From the NCBI GenBank assembly GCA_963721335.1, contig CAVRIV010000002.1:310001-374000 (forward strand): DNA of 64,000 bases. The letters run 5' to 3'. Below the pieces are notes generated by a model. It was not told where the DNA came from. It did no database searches and saw only the letters and a program-made list of their open reading frames with translations. Below, piece by piece: positions 37,846 through 48,391 of the stretch (its first letter is position 1; every line of letters starts with the position of its first letter). Made by a program: the position numbers and the translations under genes. Origin of the DNA: CAVXDY01 sp963721335. GTDB lineage: Bacteria > Actinomycetota > Thermoleophilia > Miltoncostaeales > Miltoncostaeaceae.

Positions 37846-40197
37846 GTGCGGAAGATCAGAGGATTCGGCCGAGGGCGTTGGCGGATGCTGTCGCTGCTCG
37901 TGCTCGCGGGGCTCGCCGCTGGGACCATCGGTCTCTCACCGGTGTTCGGCGGGGGACTCTCCGGAGCCTCGATCTCGAGCGCCTTCGAGGCCGGCGTGCA
38001 CAGACCACGCCTCGACCAACCGCGACGTCCGCGCCGACCTCATCCAGGAGGCGCGCTGCGCGAACCGCGCCTACCGGCAGATCAACTACTTCCGCTGCGG
38101 CAAGCTCACCCCCGCCCGGGCCGCGTACCAGCGCGCTCAGCGCGCGCGGTGCGCGCGGGTGGTCTACCGGAAGGCGCATCCCCTCCTCTGCCCGACCATC
38201 CGAGGCGGCGTGCAGCGCAGCCAGGCGGTCGGCGACCCGCCGCAGACCATCGGTGCGTGGACCGGCCGCATCTCGACGCCGGGCCTGGCCATCAACTCGA
38301 TCCTGCTCCCCACCGGGAAGGTGCTCTGGTTCGCCTACCCCGAGAAGGACACCTGGTACGCGGCGCGCACGGGCGGAAACATCCAGGACGTCAACTGGGC
38401 CGAGGCCTACGTCTTCGACCCCGCCACCGGCGTCAGCGTCCGCCGCGACCCGCCGATCGATCCCGGCACGGGCAGGCCCTTCAACATCTGGTGCGCCGGT
38501 CAGACCCTCCTGCGCGACGGACGGGTCGCCGTCGCGGGCGGGAACTTCAGGTACTACGGGCAGGACGGGATCACCAAGTACCGCGGCCTCGACGTCGTGC
38601 TGACGTTCAACCCCTTCAACGAGACCTGGACCTACCAGGGCCGGATGGGCGACGGGCGCTGGTACCCGACGCTCACCGAGCTGGCCGACGGGCGCGTGGC
38701 GATCGTGGCCGGCCTCAACAGGGCGGGGCGACGGCAACGACGAGGACATCGAACTGTTCACGCCCTCCCCGGACCTGAACGGCGTGGGCACGATCCAGAA
38801 GGTCGGCACCCAGGGCTTCGGCCTCTACCCCCACATGTTCCTGGCGCCGGACGGCAACCTGCGCACGATCGGGCCGCAGAAGGTCAACTCGCACATCATC
38901 AACACCGACCACCTGGTCCGTTGCGAACACCGCTCCGCTGCCGTTCCGGCGCGAGTGGGGGGCGGCCACGCTGCTGCCCTCGGGGCCGGCCGGGCCGACC
39001 ACGCTGCTCGTGCAGGGCGGCTCCGACATCGATGCGAGCCAGACGCCTGACGGCGGCTACGGGACGGCGCCCGCGACCAAGAGCACCATCCTCGTCAACC
39101 TGGCCAGCGGTGCCCAGACGCCCGGGCCGCCGACCATCCAGGCTCGCAGTCACCTGAACACCCGGATCCTCCCCGACGGCTCGCTCCTCGCCATCGGCGG
39201 GGGCATCGGCGCCGAGGACGGCGGCCTGTACGCCGGCCCGGTGAAGACCGCGGAGCTCTACAACCCGGCGACCCGCACCTGGACCGAGACGAACCCCCAG
39301 GTGGACGCCCGCACCTACCACTCGACCGCGCTCGTGATCCCCGACGGACGGGTGATCTCGATGGGCGACGACCGCAAGGAGGTCTCGGACAACGGACCGC
39401 TCGGCGGGCAGCTGCGCACGGTCGAGTACTACTCGCCGCCCTATCTCTACAAGGGCGCGCGCCCGGCGATCAGCTCCGCTCCGGGCGGGGCGCCCTACAA
39501 CGTGCCGGTGGGGATCGGCACGCCCGACGCCGCCGGCGTCGCCAAGGCCGTCCTCCTCAAGCTCGGCGCCACCACCCACGCGACCGACGCCGACCAGCGC
39601 TCGCTCGAGCTGCCGGTGACCCAGGTGGCGAACGGCATCCAGTTCACGACCCCCTCCAACCCCAACGCGGCCCCTCCCGGCTACTACATGCTGTTCCTGG
39701 TCAACGGCCAGGGCGTGCCGTCGGTGGCGAGCATGGTCCGCATCGACTCCAGCCTGCCCGCCCCCTCGCCGATCCCGGGCGTGGCGGGTCCGGGCGGCGG
39801 CGGGCCCGCCGCCAAGCGACCGGCGCCCAAGATCAGCAAGCTGAAGGCGTCCGTTACGTTCAAGAAGGGTTTCGCCACTGTGCGGCTGAGCTTCAAGGCC
39901 AGCAAGGCCTTCAAGGGCACCGTCAAGCTCTTCCCGCTCGGCAAGAAGATCAAGGGCAAGGCGGCCCGCAAGTTGATCACCAAGGCGATCGTCGCAAAGA
40001 GCGTCGGGGGCCCCGGCAACAGGACCGTCGCTGCTAAGCTCCGGTTCTCCGTCAAGGGTAAGAGGTTCCCCCTGAAGCTGCGGATGACGATCGCGTTGAG
40101 AGACAAGCGCGGTGGCACCACTCGCACCGTCACCAAGGGTCTGCTGTTGAAGAAGTCACCCAGACCGACGGCCCGCATCCTCGCGAGGGCGCGGTGA
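37846..40197 (+). CDS. Secreted AA5 copper radical oxidase-like protein, copy 3, no LamG (three frame breaks)
   Basis: The GTG start has GAAGGAG eight bases upstream, and a signal peptide follows. The N-terminal basic four-cysteine module (38050-38195) matches copy 2. Copper-site codons are Cys 38492, Tyr 38663, Tyr-His 39316-39321 and His 39577. The oxidase C-terminal domain ends near 39750. Instead of Ig/LamG repeats there is a Pro-Gly linker and a lysine-rich beta domain of about 125 residues, like the tail of the propeller gene at 7241. Extra bases near 38003, 38720 and 38908 change the frame; the product reads through once they are ignored. It overlaps the next gene by four bases. Confidence 0.8.
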
Positions 40198-40883
40198 CGA
40201 GACGGTCCACCGGACTCTGCCTGGGCCTCGTGGCCGCGCTCATCCTCGCGATGTGCGCGGCCACGGCCGTCGGTCAGGTGAGCCTGGGCGGGCCGGACGC
40301 CCCGCCGGCGCCGGACCCCGCTCCCGCTCCCGCTCCCGCGCCGCGCGCGCCCGCGCCGCAGCCGTCGGCACCCAGCTCCCCATCCGCCGATGAGCCCTCG
40401 GGGCCGTCGCCGGCCGAGCTGCGGGCCGAGCGCCAGGCGGAGCTCGCCAAGCAGCGCCGCGAGGCGCAGGCGCGGCGCGAGGCCGAGCTGCAGCGCCAGC
40501 GCGAGCTCGCCCTGCAGCGCAAGCGGGAGGCCGAGGCGCGGCGCCTCGCCGCGATCGAGGCCCAGGCGGCGGCGGAGCGGCGCGAGCGCCAGGAGGCGGC
40601 CCTGGCCGCGTCACGAGAGCTGGAGGCCTCCAGCGGCGGCGCCGACGCGCTACCGAGCGCCTCCGACGGCGACAACGGCAGCGGGAGCTGGAGGCTGGTG
40701 GCCATCGCCCTGCTCGTGGTGGCCGGGATCACCGGCACGCTCTCGCTGTTCCCCACGGCGGCGCGCCGCTACGACATACAGGGTACCCGGGGCGTCGCCC
40801 TGCTCACGCGCCACCGTCTGGAGCTGGGCACGTTGTGCGTGGGCACGCTCGCCACGCTCCTGCTGGTCCAGCTGCTGACCTAG
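40194..40883 (+). CDS. Membrane-anchored coiled-coil protein of unknown function
   Basis: This 229-residue protein starts at a GTG overlapping the oxidase stop. A signal or anchor helix (about 8-28) is followed by a Pro-Ala repeat, then a long charged coiled coil (about 75-150, rich in R-E-A-E-L/Q-R-Q-R). Two C-terminal hydrophobic segments follow (about 168-186 and 208-228). No known domain is recognised. Because it is coupled to the third oxidase, it may anchor or space that protein at the membrane. It meets the next gene tail to tail with a four-base overlap. Confidence 0.7.
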   Translation: MTRRSTGLCLGLVAALILAMCAATAVGQVSLGGPDAPPAPDPAPAPAPAPRAPAPQPSAPSSPSADEPSGPSPAELRAERQAELAKQRREAQARREAELQRQRELALQRKREAEARRLAAIEAQAAAERRERQEAALAASRELEASSGGADALPSASDGDNGSGSWRLVAIALLVVAGITGTLSLFPTAARRYDIQGTRGVALLTRHRLELGTLCVGTLATLLLVQLLT

Positions 40884-41923
40884 GAGCGGGCCCCCGCCTC
40901 AGCCGGCCAGGCCTGCGTCGGCATGCCGGCGTGCAGGGACGCATCGACGGCGGCGAGGAAGTCATCCCACGAGGCGGCGTACGGCGCCATCTGGTCGGCG
41001 AGGCGCTCGAGGTCGCTCCAGCCGTCCTCGGCCTCCCAGGGCAGGTGAAGGGCGACCGGCGCCCAGACGCCGGGCTCGCGCTCCACCAGGCGCCGCACGC
41101 CCGCCTCCACGCCCGCGGCACGGTCGTAGAGGGGGGCATAGGCCGGCATGTAGACCGCGTCGCCCCGCCAGAGCGGGGTCGCGTGGAAGCCCAGCAGGGC
41201 AACGGTCTCGGGGCCGCCGCACACGACCGAGAAGCGCTCCGCCAGGGCGGGGTACTGCTCGGCGTCGAAGCGGTTGAACGGGGGCACGAAGACGCGGGGC
41301 CGGATCCCCAGCTCGCCCAGGATCGCCAGGCCCTCGTCGAGCAGGGCCGCGAGGGGGGCGGGGTCCAGGCCGCACAGCTCCGAGTGGCGTCGCGGCTCGC
41401 TGTACCGCGTCCGGTGGTCCAGGCCGTGCAGGGCGAAGCCGACGCCGTCCTCGGCCAGGCGCTCCAGCATCTCGATCTCGTCGTCGCGCAGCGACCGTGA
41501 GGCCGCGGCGCGCGGGCTGAGGTAGTTGTGGGCCACCCTCGGGGTCACGGCGATGAGGTAGGGCACTCCGGCGCGGCTCATGATCTCGTGGAACCGCGTC
41601 ATGTCGGCCACCGTCGCGGGGTTGTCGAACCCCCCGGCATGGGGAAACTCGTCCACCCGCACCAGCAGGCGCGGAGGTCCGGCTCCGGCGTCGCCCAGCG
41701 CGGCCCGGCGGGCGCGGATCATCGGCTCCAGGCTGTCGCGCTCGTAGCCCAGGCCCCCGCGCTTCATCGACAGGCGCTGTGTGTAGCGAAGCGCCGTGCC
41801 CGGCACGCTCCGGGAGCGCACCGCACGCTGCACGGCCGGCAGTTGCTGCTCGGGATGGAGCGGGCCCGCGCCGGAAGGATCCAGCAGCAGGGTGGCGCTT
41901 CGGTACTCGTCGATGCTCAGCAA
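40880..41923 (-). CDS. DUF2334 polysaccharide-deacetylase-like protein
   Basis: This is a 347-residue protein with a TTG start and GGAGGG five bases before it. The V-R-V-D-E-F motif gives the metal aspartate, and F-A-L-H-G-L-D-H gives the H-x3-H pair of the NodB-like barrel. P-R-V-F-V-P-P-F-N-R-F is the later strand conserved in DUF2334 proteins. Such proteins are thought to remove acetyl groups from glycans. No signal peptide is obvious. It follows the glycosidase-like lipoprotein gene by 51 bases on the same strand, so the pair may act on the same polymer. Confidence 0.8.
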   Translation of the reverse strand: MLSIDEYRSATLLLDPSGAGPLHPEQQLPAVQRAVRSRSVPGTALRYTQRLSMKRGGLGYERDSLEPMIRARRAALGDAGAGPPRLLVRVDEFPHAGGFDNPATVADMTRFHEIMSRAGVPYLIAVTPRVAHNYLSPRAAASRSLRDDEIEMLERLAEDGVGFALHGLDHRTRYSEPRRHSELCGLDPAPLAALLDEGLAILGELGIRPRVFVPPFNRFDAEQYPALAERFSVVCGGPETVALLGFHATPLWRGDAVYMPAYAPLYDRAAGVEAGVRRLVEREPGVWAPVALHLPWEAEDGWSDLERLADQMAPYAASWDDFLAAVDASLHAGMPTQAWPAEAGARS

Positions 41924-41974
41924 GAAGGTCCCTCCAAAGGCCGGGCCGAGCGTACCCCAGGCACCTCGGCGCGC

Positions 41975-42958
41975 TCACCCCCCGGCTGGGCGGCCCCGGT
42001 TTCGACCGATGGCAGCCACGTACTCACCGAAAGCGGGTTTAGGTGTCCAATCGGCATGTACCACTCCAAACTGTTCCCCGCCGTTCTCGCTGTCGCGCAG
42101 CGAGTACCAGAGAAAGCCTCCAACCCAAGGGTAGGACTGCGCAAGCGTGACGGCCCGCTCCAGGATCCGGGCCTGGCGCCGTTCGCCCACCGGGAAGCCG
42201 AGATCGCCACCCGTCGGGGCGGCGAATTCCGTGATCCAGACGCGCTTGGCGCCGTCGCCGTGGTCCACCATCAGCTCGCGCACGGATGGCGCACGGTCCT
42301 CCCAGGGCCCGGTCATCTGGAGCCAGGCGTAGGCGGGCCGGGTGTTCTCGCCGGGGACCTCCGGATCCGTGTAGGGGTGGATGGAGATGGCGTCGAAGTT
42401 GCCCTTCAGGCCCTTGTCGTACATGGCCTCGACCCAGTCGTTCGGGCGCCCGCCCACGTACTCGCGGCGCGACAGGGCGCCCACCAGCACCACGCTCCGC
42501 GGATCGGCCGCCTTGATGCGGGGGTAGGCGGCCTTGACCATGGCCATGTACTCGGTCGTCGCCCGGTCGGGATCGTCGGCCGTGGGCCAGCTCTGCACCG
42601 TGTTGGGCTCGTTCCAGATCTCGTAGTGGTGAACGCCCAGAGGGGCGTAGCGGCGAACGATGCGCTCGATGCGGCGGGCGTACGTCTGGGGGTCGCGCGA
42701 GCCCCCGGTCACCACGCCCATCACGCGCAGGCCGTCGGCGCGCGCCTCGCGCACGGCGTGATCCTGGACGGGGCTGATGTCGAGGTCGAGGCGCACCATG
42801 GTGGCCCCCATGCGCCTCATCACCGCCAGCTTGCGGTCGATGGTGGGCGGGTCGCGGTGGAGGTTCTCGGCGAAGCCCCAGACGATGGGCTTCGGATGGG
42901 GCGGCGCCTGGACCTTGGGTGGCTCGTCAGAGCACGCGGCGGACACCGCCACGACCAT
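41975..42958 (-). CDS. Glycosidase-like lipoprotein (clan GH-A)
   Basis: A TIM-barrel protein of at least 327 residues. E117 in I-W-N-E-P is the likely acid/base and E244 in W-I-T-E-F the likely nucleophile, the spacing expected of GH5/GH39-like enzymes. A lipobox-like V-S-A-A-C ends at residue 9, too short for a signal peptide. Open codons reading L-A-A-L-A-A-L continue upstream, but no normal start is found there, so a start may be lost to a base error. The mature protein would be tethered to the outer face of the membrane. Substrate unknown. Confidence 0.75.
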   Translation of the reverse strand: MVVAVSAACSDEPPKVQAPPHPKPIVWGFAENLHRDPPTIDRKLAVMRRMGATMVRLDLDISPVQDHAVREARADGLRVMGVVTGGSRDPQTYARRIERIVRRYAPLGVHHYEIWNEPNTVQSWPTADDPDRATTEYMAMVKAAYPRIKAADPRSVVLVGALSRREYVGGRPNDWVEAMYDKGLKGNFDAISIHPYTDPEVPGENTRPAYAWLQMTGPWEDRAPSVRELMVDHGDGAKRVWITEFAAPTGGDLGFPVGERRQARILERAVTLAQSYPWVGGFLWYSLRDSENGGEQFGVVHADWTPKPAFGEYVAAIGRNRGRPAGG

Positions 42959-43002
42959 CAGCGCCGCCAGCGCCGCCAGCGCGGCGCCCGCCGTCCGCCC
43001 GC

Positions 43003-43500
43003 CTAGAGCGCGAACGGGATGGAGGCCGTTCCGCGGGGGCGACCCTTGGCCGGAAGGGTGTCGAGGGCGGGCGGCCGGCTCGGTGAGGCCGCCGAGATCG
43101 AGAAGCGGAAGCGCCCCCTGTTGGCGCCCATGCGGCTCGACGAGAAGCTGATCGCCACCAGGCGGTTGATGAGCTTGCCGTTGGCGCGGTAGCTCTTGCG
43201 GCGTCGCTCGTCGCGGGCGGAGAAGGACGACTTGCCGTCCTTGCGCGTCGCCCGCAGGGTCCAGCGCTCCCCGCCCTGGCCGAAGACGCGGAGCGTGTAG
43301 ACGTCGCGGTCGCGGAGCCCGCCGGCGAGCTTCAGGCGCAGCGTCACCTTGCCGCCGCCCAGGACGATCTCACCGCCGAGCAGGTCCACGTCCCGGCGCT
43401 TCACGTCCCCCGGTGGGTCGCTCAGGGGCATCGCCTGGGCGACGACGGGGACGCTCAGCCCGATCAGGGCGACGACCACGAGGATTCTCTTGATCCGCAT
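43003..43500 (-). CDS. Small secreted beta-rich protein of unknown function
   Basis: This 165-residue protein starts M-R-I-K-R-I-L and has a clear signal peptide cleaved after A-Q-A near residue 23. The rest is arginine- and lysine-rich with alternating beta strands (for example G-G-K-V-T-L-R-L-K-L) and no cysteine. I do not recognise a family. It ends 44 bases before the glycosidase-like lipoprotein gene on the same strand and is probably cotranscribed with it. Confidence 0.65.
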   Translation of the reverse strand: MRIKRILVVVALIGLSVPVVAQAMPLSDPPGDVKRRDVDLLGGEIVLGGGKVTLRLKLAGGLRDRDVYTLRVFGQGGERWTLRATRKDGKSSFSARDERRRKSYRANGKLINRLVAISFSSSRMGANRGRFRFSISAASPSRPPALDTLPAKGRPRGTASIPFAL

Positions 43501-43536
43501 GGCCACCAGCGTAGCCGAGGATCGAGCCTCCCTCGG

Positions 43537-43574
43537 TAGAGTACGGCGTCCCGCACCCCCCTCTTCCGGGGGGG
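43537..43574 (+). promoter_or_regulatory. Candidate sucCD promoter and leader hairpin
   Basis: TAGAGT (43537-43542) could be a -10, although the -35 is weak. A hairpin CCCCCC/GGGGGG (43556-43561 with 43568-43573) lies in the presumed leader 35 bases before the sucC start. Confidence 0.35.
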
Positions 43575-43608
43575 CTGGACGTCTGCCAGCCATCACCGGA
43601 GGCCGTGC

Positions 43609-44763
43609 GTGGATCTGCTCGAGTACCAGGGAAAGCAATTGCTGCGGAATCGCGGCATCCCGACCCCGGAGGGCGCGGTCGCCTCCACCCCCGAGGAGGC
43701 GCGCGCCGCGGCGGAGCGCATCGGCGGCACGGTCGTCGTGAAGGCCCAGGTGCAGATCGGCGGACGGGGCAAGGCCGGCGGGATCAAGGTGGCGGCGACG
43801 CCCGACGAGGCCGAGGCGCGCGGCCCGCGACATCCTGGGGATGGACATCCGCGGCCACACGGTCCACCGGGTGTGGATCGAGGAGGCCTCGGCCATCGCC
43901 AAGGAGTACTACGCCTCGGTCACCTTCGACCGCGCGGCCAAGCAGCCCCTGGCGATGCTCTCGGCGATCGGCGGGATGGACATCGAGGAGGTCGCCCGCA
44001 CCCAGCCGGAGGCGCTGGTGCGCCGCCACATCGACCCGCTGATCGGCTTTCAGCCACACGACGCCCGCTCGCTGGCCTACGGCGCCGGGATCGACGCGGA
44101 GGCCGTCGGCGGGGTGGTCAAGGTCCTCGGCGCCCTCTACGACGCCTTCGTCGGCCTCGACGCGATGCTGATGGAGATCAACCCGCTGGTCCTGCACCGA
44201 GGACGGCCGGGTGGTCGCGCTCGACGCCAAGGTCACCATCGACGGCAACTCGGTCTACCGTCACCCGGAGCTGACGGAGATCGGCGACGTCCTGCCGGAG
44301 GACCCGCAGGAGCGGATGGCCAAGGAGCGCGGGGTCACCTACGTGAAGCTCGACGGCGACGTCGGGATCCTGGGCAACGGCGCCGGGCTCGTGATGAGCA
44401 CGCTCGACGTGGTGGCCCTGGCGGGCGGCCGCCCGGCCAACTTCCTGGACGCCGGCGGCGGCTCGAAGGCCGACGAGGTGGTCACCGCTCTGGAGGTGCT
44501 GCTGAGCGACGAGAAGGTGAAGGTGCTGCTCGTCAACATCTTCGGCGGCATCACGCGCTGCGACGAGGTGGCCGAGGGGCTGCTGACCGCCCTCGACCGG
44601 CTCGGCGCCACGCTCCCCATCGTGGTGCGCCTGGACGGCACCAACGAGGAGGAGGGGCGGGCGATCATCGCCGAGCGCGCGCCGGAGAACGTCGTGGTGG
44701 AGGCCGACGATGCTCTCCGCCGCCCGGCGAGCCGTCGGCCTGGCCGAGGCGGTGACGGCATGA
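43609..44763 (+). CDS. sucC: Succinyl-CoA synthetase beta subunit (three frame breaks)
   Basis: The ADP/GDP-forming beta subunit, about 384 residues when read through. M-D-L-L-E-Y-Q-G-K start, the V-V-K-A-Q-V-Q-I-G-G-R-G-K ATP-grasp strand, M-E-I-N-P-L-V metal site, G-N-G-A-G-L-V-M and N-I-F-G-G-I-T-R-C-D are all present. The frame shifts near 43824, 44196 and 44707, each repaired by removing one base. The stop overlaps the sucD ATG by four bases. As an essential TCA enzyme with every motif intact, it is very unlikely to be a real pseudogene. It makes succinyl-CoA from succinate, or the reverse with ATP gain. Confidence 0.88.
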
Positions 44764-45634
44764 GCATCCTCGTCGACGCGGTCGACGCGGCTGGTGGTGC
44801 AGGGCATCACGGGGCGCGAGGGGGCGTTCCACGCCGCCCGCAACAAGGCCTACGGCACCCAGGTGGTCGCCGGCGTGACCCCCGGCAAGGCCGGCCAGGA
44901 CGTGGACGGCATCCCGGTCTTCAACACCGTCGAGGACGCCGTCGGAGGCCACCGGCGCCAACACCGCGATGGTCTTCGTGCCGCCGCGCTTCGCCGCCGA
45001 CGCCATCCTCGAGGCCCTCGACAGCGCCGGTGGAGCTGATCGTCTGCATCACCGAGGGCATCCCGGCGCACGACATGCTCCGGGTCTACGCCCACCTGAA
45101 GCGCGGCGACACAGACCCTGGTCGGCCCGAACTGCCCGGGCATCATCAGCCCCGGCACCGCCACCGTCGGGATCATGCCGACGCAGGTCTTCCAGCCCGG
45201 GCGGGTGGGCGTCGTCAGCCGCAGCGGCACGCTGACCTACCAGATCTCCAAGGAGCTGGCGCTGCTCGGGATCGGCCAGAGCACCGTGGTGGGCATCGGC
45301 GGCGACCCGGTCGTGGGCAGCTCGTTCATCGACATCCTGGCCCGCTTCGACGCCGATCCCGAGACCGACCTCGTGGTGATGGTCGGCGAGATCGGGGGCG
45401 CCGAGGAGGAGACGCGCGGCGGACTTCATCGCCGAGACGATGTCCACCCCGGTGGTCGGGTACATCGCGGGCTTCCAGGCGCCGCCCGGCAAGCAGATGG
45501 GCCACGCCGGGGCGATCATCACCGGCTCGAGCGGCACGGCCCAGGCGAAGAAGGAGGCCCTGGAGGCGCGCGGGGTGCGGGTGGGCGAGAGCCCCTCGGA
45601 GGTGGCGGCCCTGGTGAAGGAGGCGCTGGGCTGA
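44760..45634 (+). CDS. sucD: Succinyl-CoA synthetase alpha subunit (five frame breaks)
   Basis: The alpha subunit, about 290 residues when read through. Family landmarks occur in order: V-V-Q-G-I-T-G-R-E-G (CoA-binding Rossmann), P-P-R-F-A-A-D-A-I, C-I-T-E-G-I-P, G-P-N-C-P-G-I, S-R-S-G-T-L-T-Y, G-I-G-G-D-P, and G-H-A-G-A-I with the active-site phosphohistidine. Five successive one-base advances (near 44784, 44944, 45030, 45112 and 45419) carry the product through all three frames and back. It ends 20 bases from the convergent VOC gene. Confidence 0.88.
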
Positions 45635-45653
45635 CGGCGTCCCCGTCCGCGGG

Positions 45654-46022
45654 CTACCCGGGGGGCGCTCCGTGGATGACGGCCTCGATGTTGTGCCCGT
45701 CGGGGTCGAGGACGAAGGCCCCGTAGTAGGTGGGGTGGTAGATCTCGCGCAGGCCGGGCCCGCCGTTGTCGGTGGCCCCGGCGCCGAGCGCGGCGGCGTG
45801 AAAGGCGTCGACCGCCGCCCGGTCGGGCGCGGCGAAGGCCACGTGCACCGGCGTGGGGTCGTCCTCCTCGCGCAGCCAGAACCCGGGCTTGCCGTGCGAT
45901 CCGAAGCCCACCACGTCGCCGCGATCCATGACGATCCCGATCCCCAGCGGTCCGAGCGCGCCGAGGTAGAAGGCGCGCCCGGCGTCCAGGTCGCTCACGC
46001 CGATGACGATGTGGTCGATCAC
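45654..46022 (-). CDS. VOC-superfamily (glyoxalase/bleomycin-resistance fold) protein
   Basis: This 122-residue single-domain protein starts at a GTG (46020-46022) overlapping the DUF2277 stop. I-D-H-I-V-I-G-V-S-D-L opens the first beta-alpha-beta module; V-H-V-A-F-A-A-P and the A-F-V-L-D-P-D-G-H-N-I-E end match common VOC proteins. Metal ligands H3 (in D-H-I) and the later His/Glu are plausible. It sits at the end of the propionyl-CoA operon, and methylmalonyl-CoA epimerase also has a VOC fold, but this sequence looks like the general glyoxalase-like group. Confidence 0.8.
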   Translation of the reverse strand: MIDHIVIGVSDLDAGRAFYLGALGPLGIGIVMDRGDVVGFGSHGKPGFWLREEDDPTPVHVAFAAPDRAAVDAFHAAALGAGATDNGGPGLREIYHPTYYGAFVLDPDGHNIEAVIHGAPPG

Positions 46023-46315
46023 CCAGTGGCCGTCGCGGACTCCATCAGGGCCGCCCGGCGCTGCTCCCCGCGGGCGCGCGCCTTCGCCGCCTCGACCTCG
46101 CGGTCCTTCGGGGCCGCGGTGGTCGAGAGGTCCTCGAGGAGGTGCCGGGAGATGTGCGCGACCGCGTCCACGGCACGCTCGAACGCCTCGGTGTTGGCGC
46201 GCGACGGCTTGGTGAAGCCGCTGATCTTGCGCACGTACTGGAGGGCCGCGGCCCGGACCTCGTCCTCGGTGGCCGGCGGCTCGAAGTTGTAGAGGGTGCG
46301 GATGTTCCGACACAT
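46019..46315 (-). CDS. DUF2277 family protein
   Basis: This is an intact 98-residue protein with the family opening M-C-R-N-I-(R/K)-x-L-(Y/F)-N-F-x-P-P-A-T. The A-A-L-Q-Y-V-R-K-I-S-G-F core follows. The function of DUF2277 is unknown. It is helical, lacks export signals and has one conserved cysteine at position 2. It lies between the carboxylase alpha gene and the VOC gene in the same direction, overlapping the latter by four bases. Confidence 0.85.
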   Translation of the reverse strand: MCRNIRTLYNFEPPATEDEVRAAALQYVRKISGFTKPSRANTEAFERAVDAVAHISRHLLEDLSTTAAPKDREVEAAKARARGEQRRAALMESATATG

Positions 46316-46369
46316 GACGAGACCTCGTTTCGCGCGATGGGTGCCTGGACGCGTTCTACCAGGCCGGTC

Positions 46370-48145
<1,776 letters not shown>

Positions 48146-48391
48146 CTAGGGGTGCCCTCCCCACACGGGCCCGCCGTCCCTCGCGGGCGGCGGCGCCTCG
48201 GTCATCTCGACCATGCCGGCCCGGCGCCAGAGCGAGCGGTAGGCCGCGGGCACGCCGTCCTCGGCGGGCGCGCCCTCCTCGGCGATCAGGGCGGTCAGGG
48301 CCGACGTGAGGGCGGCGAGCTGCTCGGCCGTCGGCACGCCGCCGGCCGTCACGCGGACCTCCCGGACCCCCGCAGGACCCCGCAGCGTCAC
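48146..48391 (-). CDS. Acyl-CoA carboxylase epsilon subunit
   Basis: This 81-residue protein has the small epsilon-subunit pattern: an E-V-R-V-T-A-G strand, a T-A-E-Q-L-A-A-L-T-S-A-L helix and a W-x-R-x-G/A type end. The GTG (48389-48391) overlaps the beta-subunit stop and its own stop abuts the alpha start. Epsilon subunits are an actinobacterial feature that strengthens the alpha-beta complex of acetyl/propionyl-CoA carboxylases. This is one of the better lineage clues in the window. Confidence 0.75.
   Translation of the reverse strand: MTLRGPAGVREVRVTAGGVPTAEQLAALTSALTALIAEEGAPAEDGVPAAYRSLWRRAGMVEMTEAPPPARDGGPVWGGHP

Noticed and set aside
44760..45634. Programmed +1 frameshifting in sucD and other genes
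   Set aside because: There are five shifts in one short gene with no shared slippery site or stop at the shift point. The same pattern is scattered over unrelated genes, so sequence error is simpler.
45654..46022. Methylmalonyl-CoA epimerase
   Set aside because: The fold and position fit, but length and motifs look like general glyoxalase-type VOC proteins. I cannot support the specific call.
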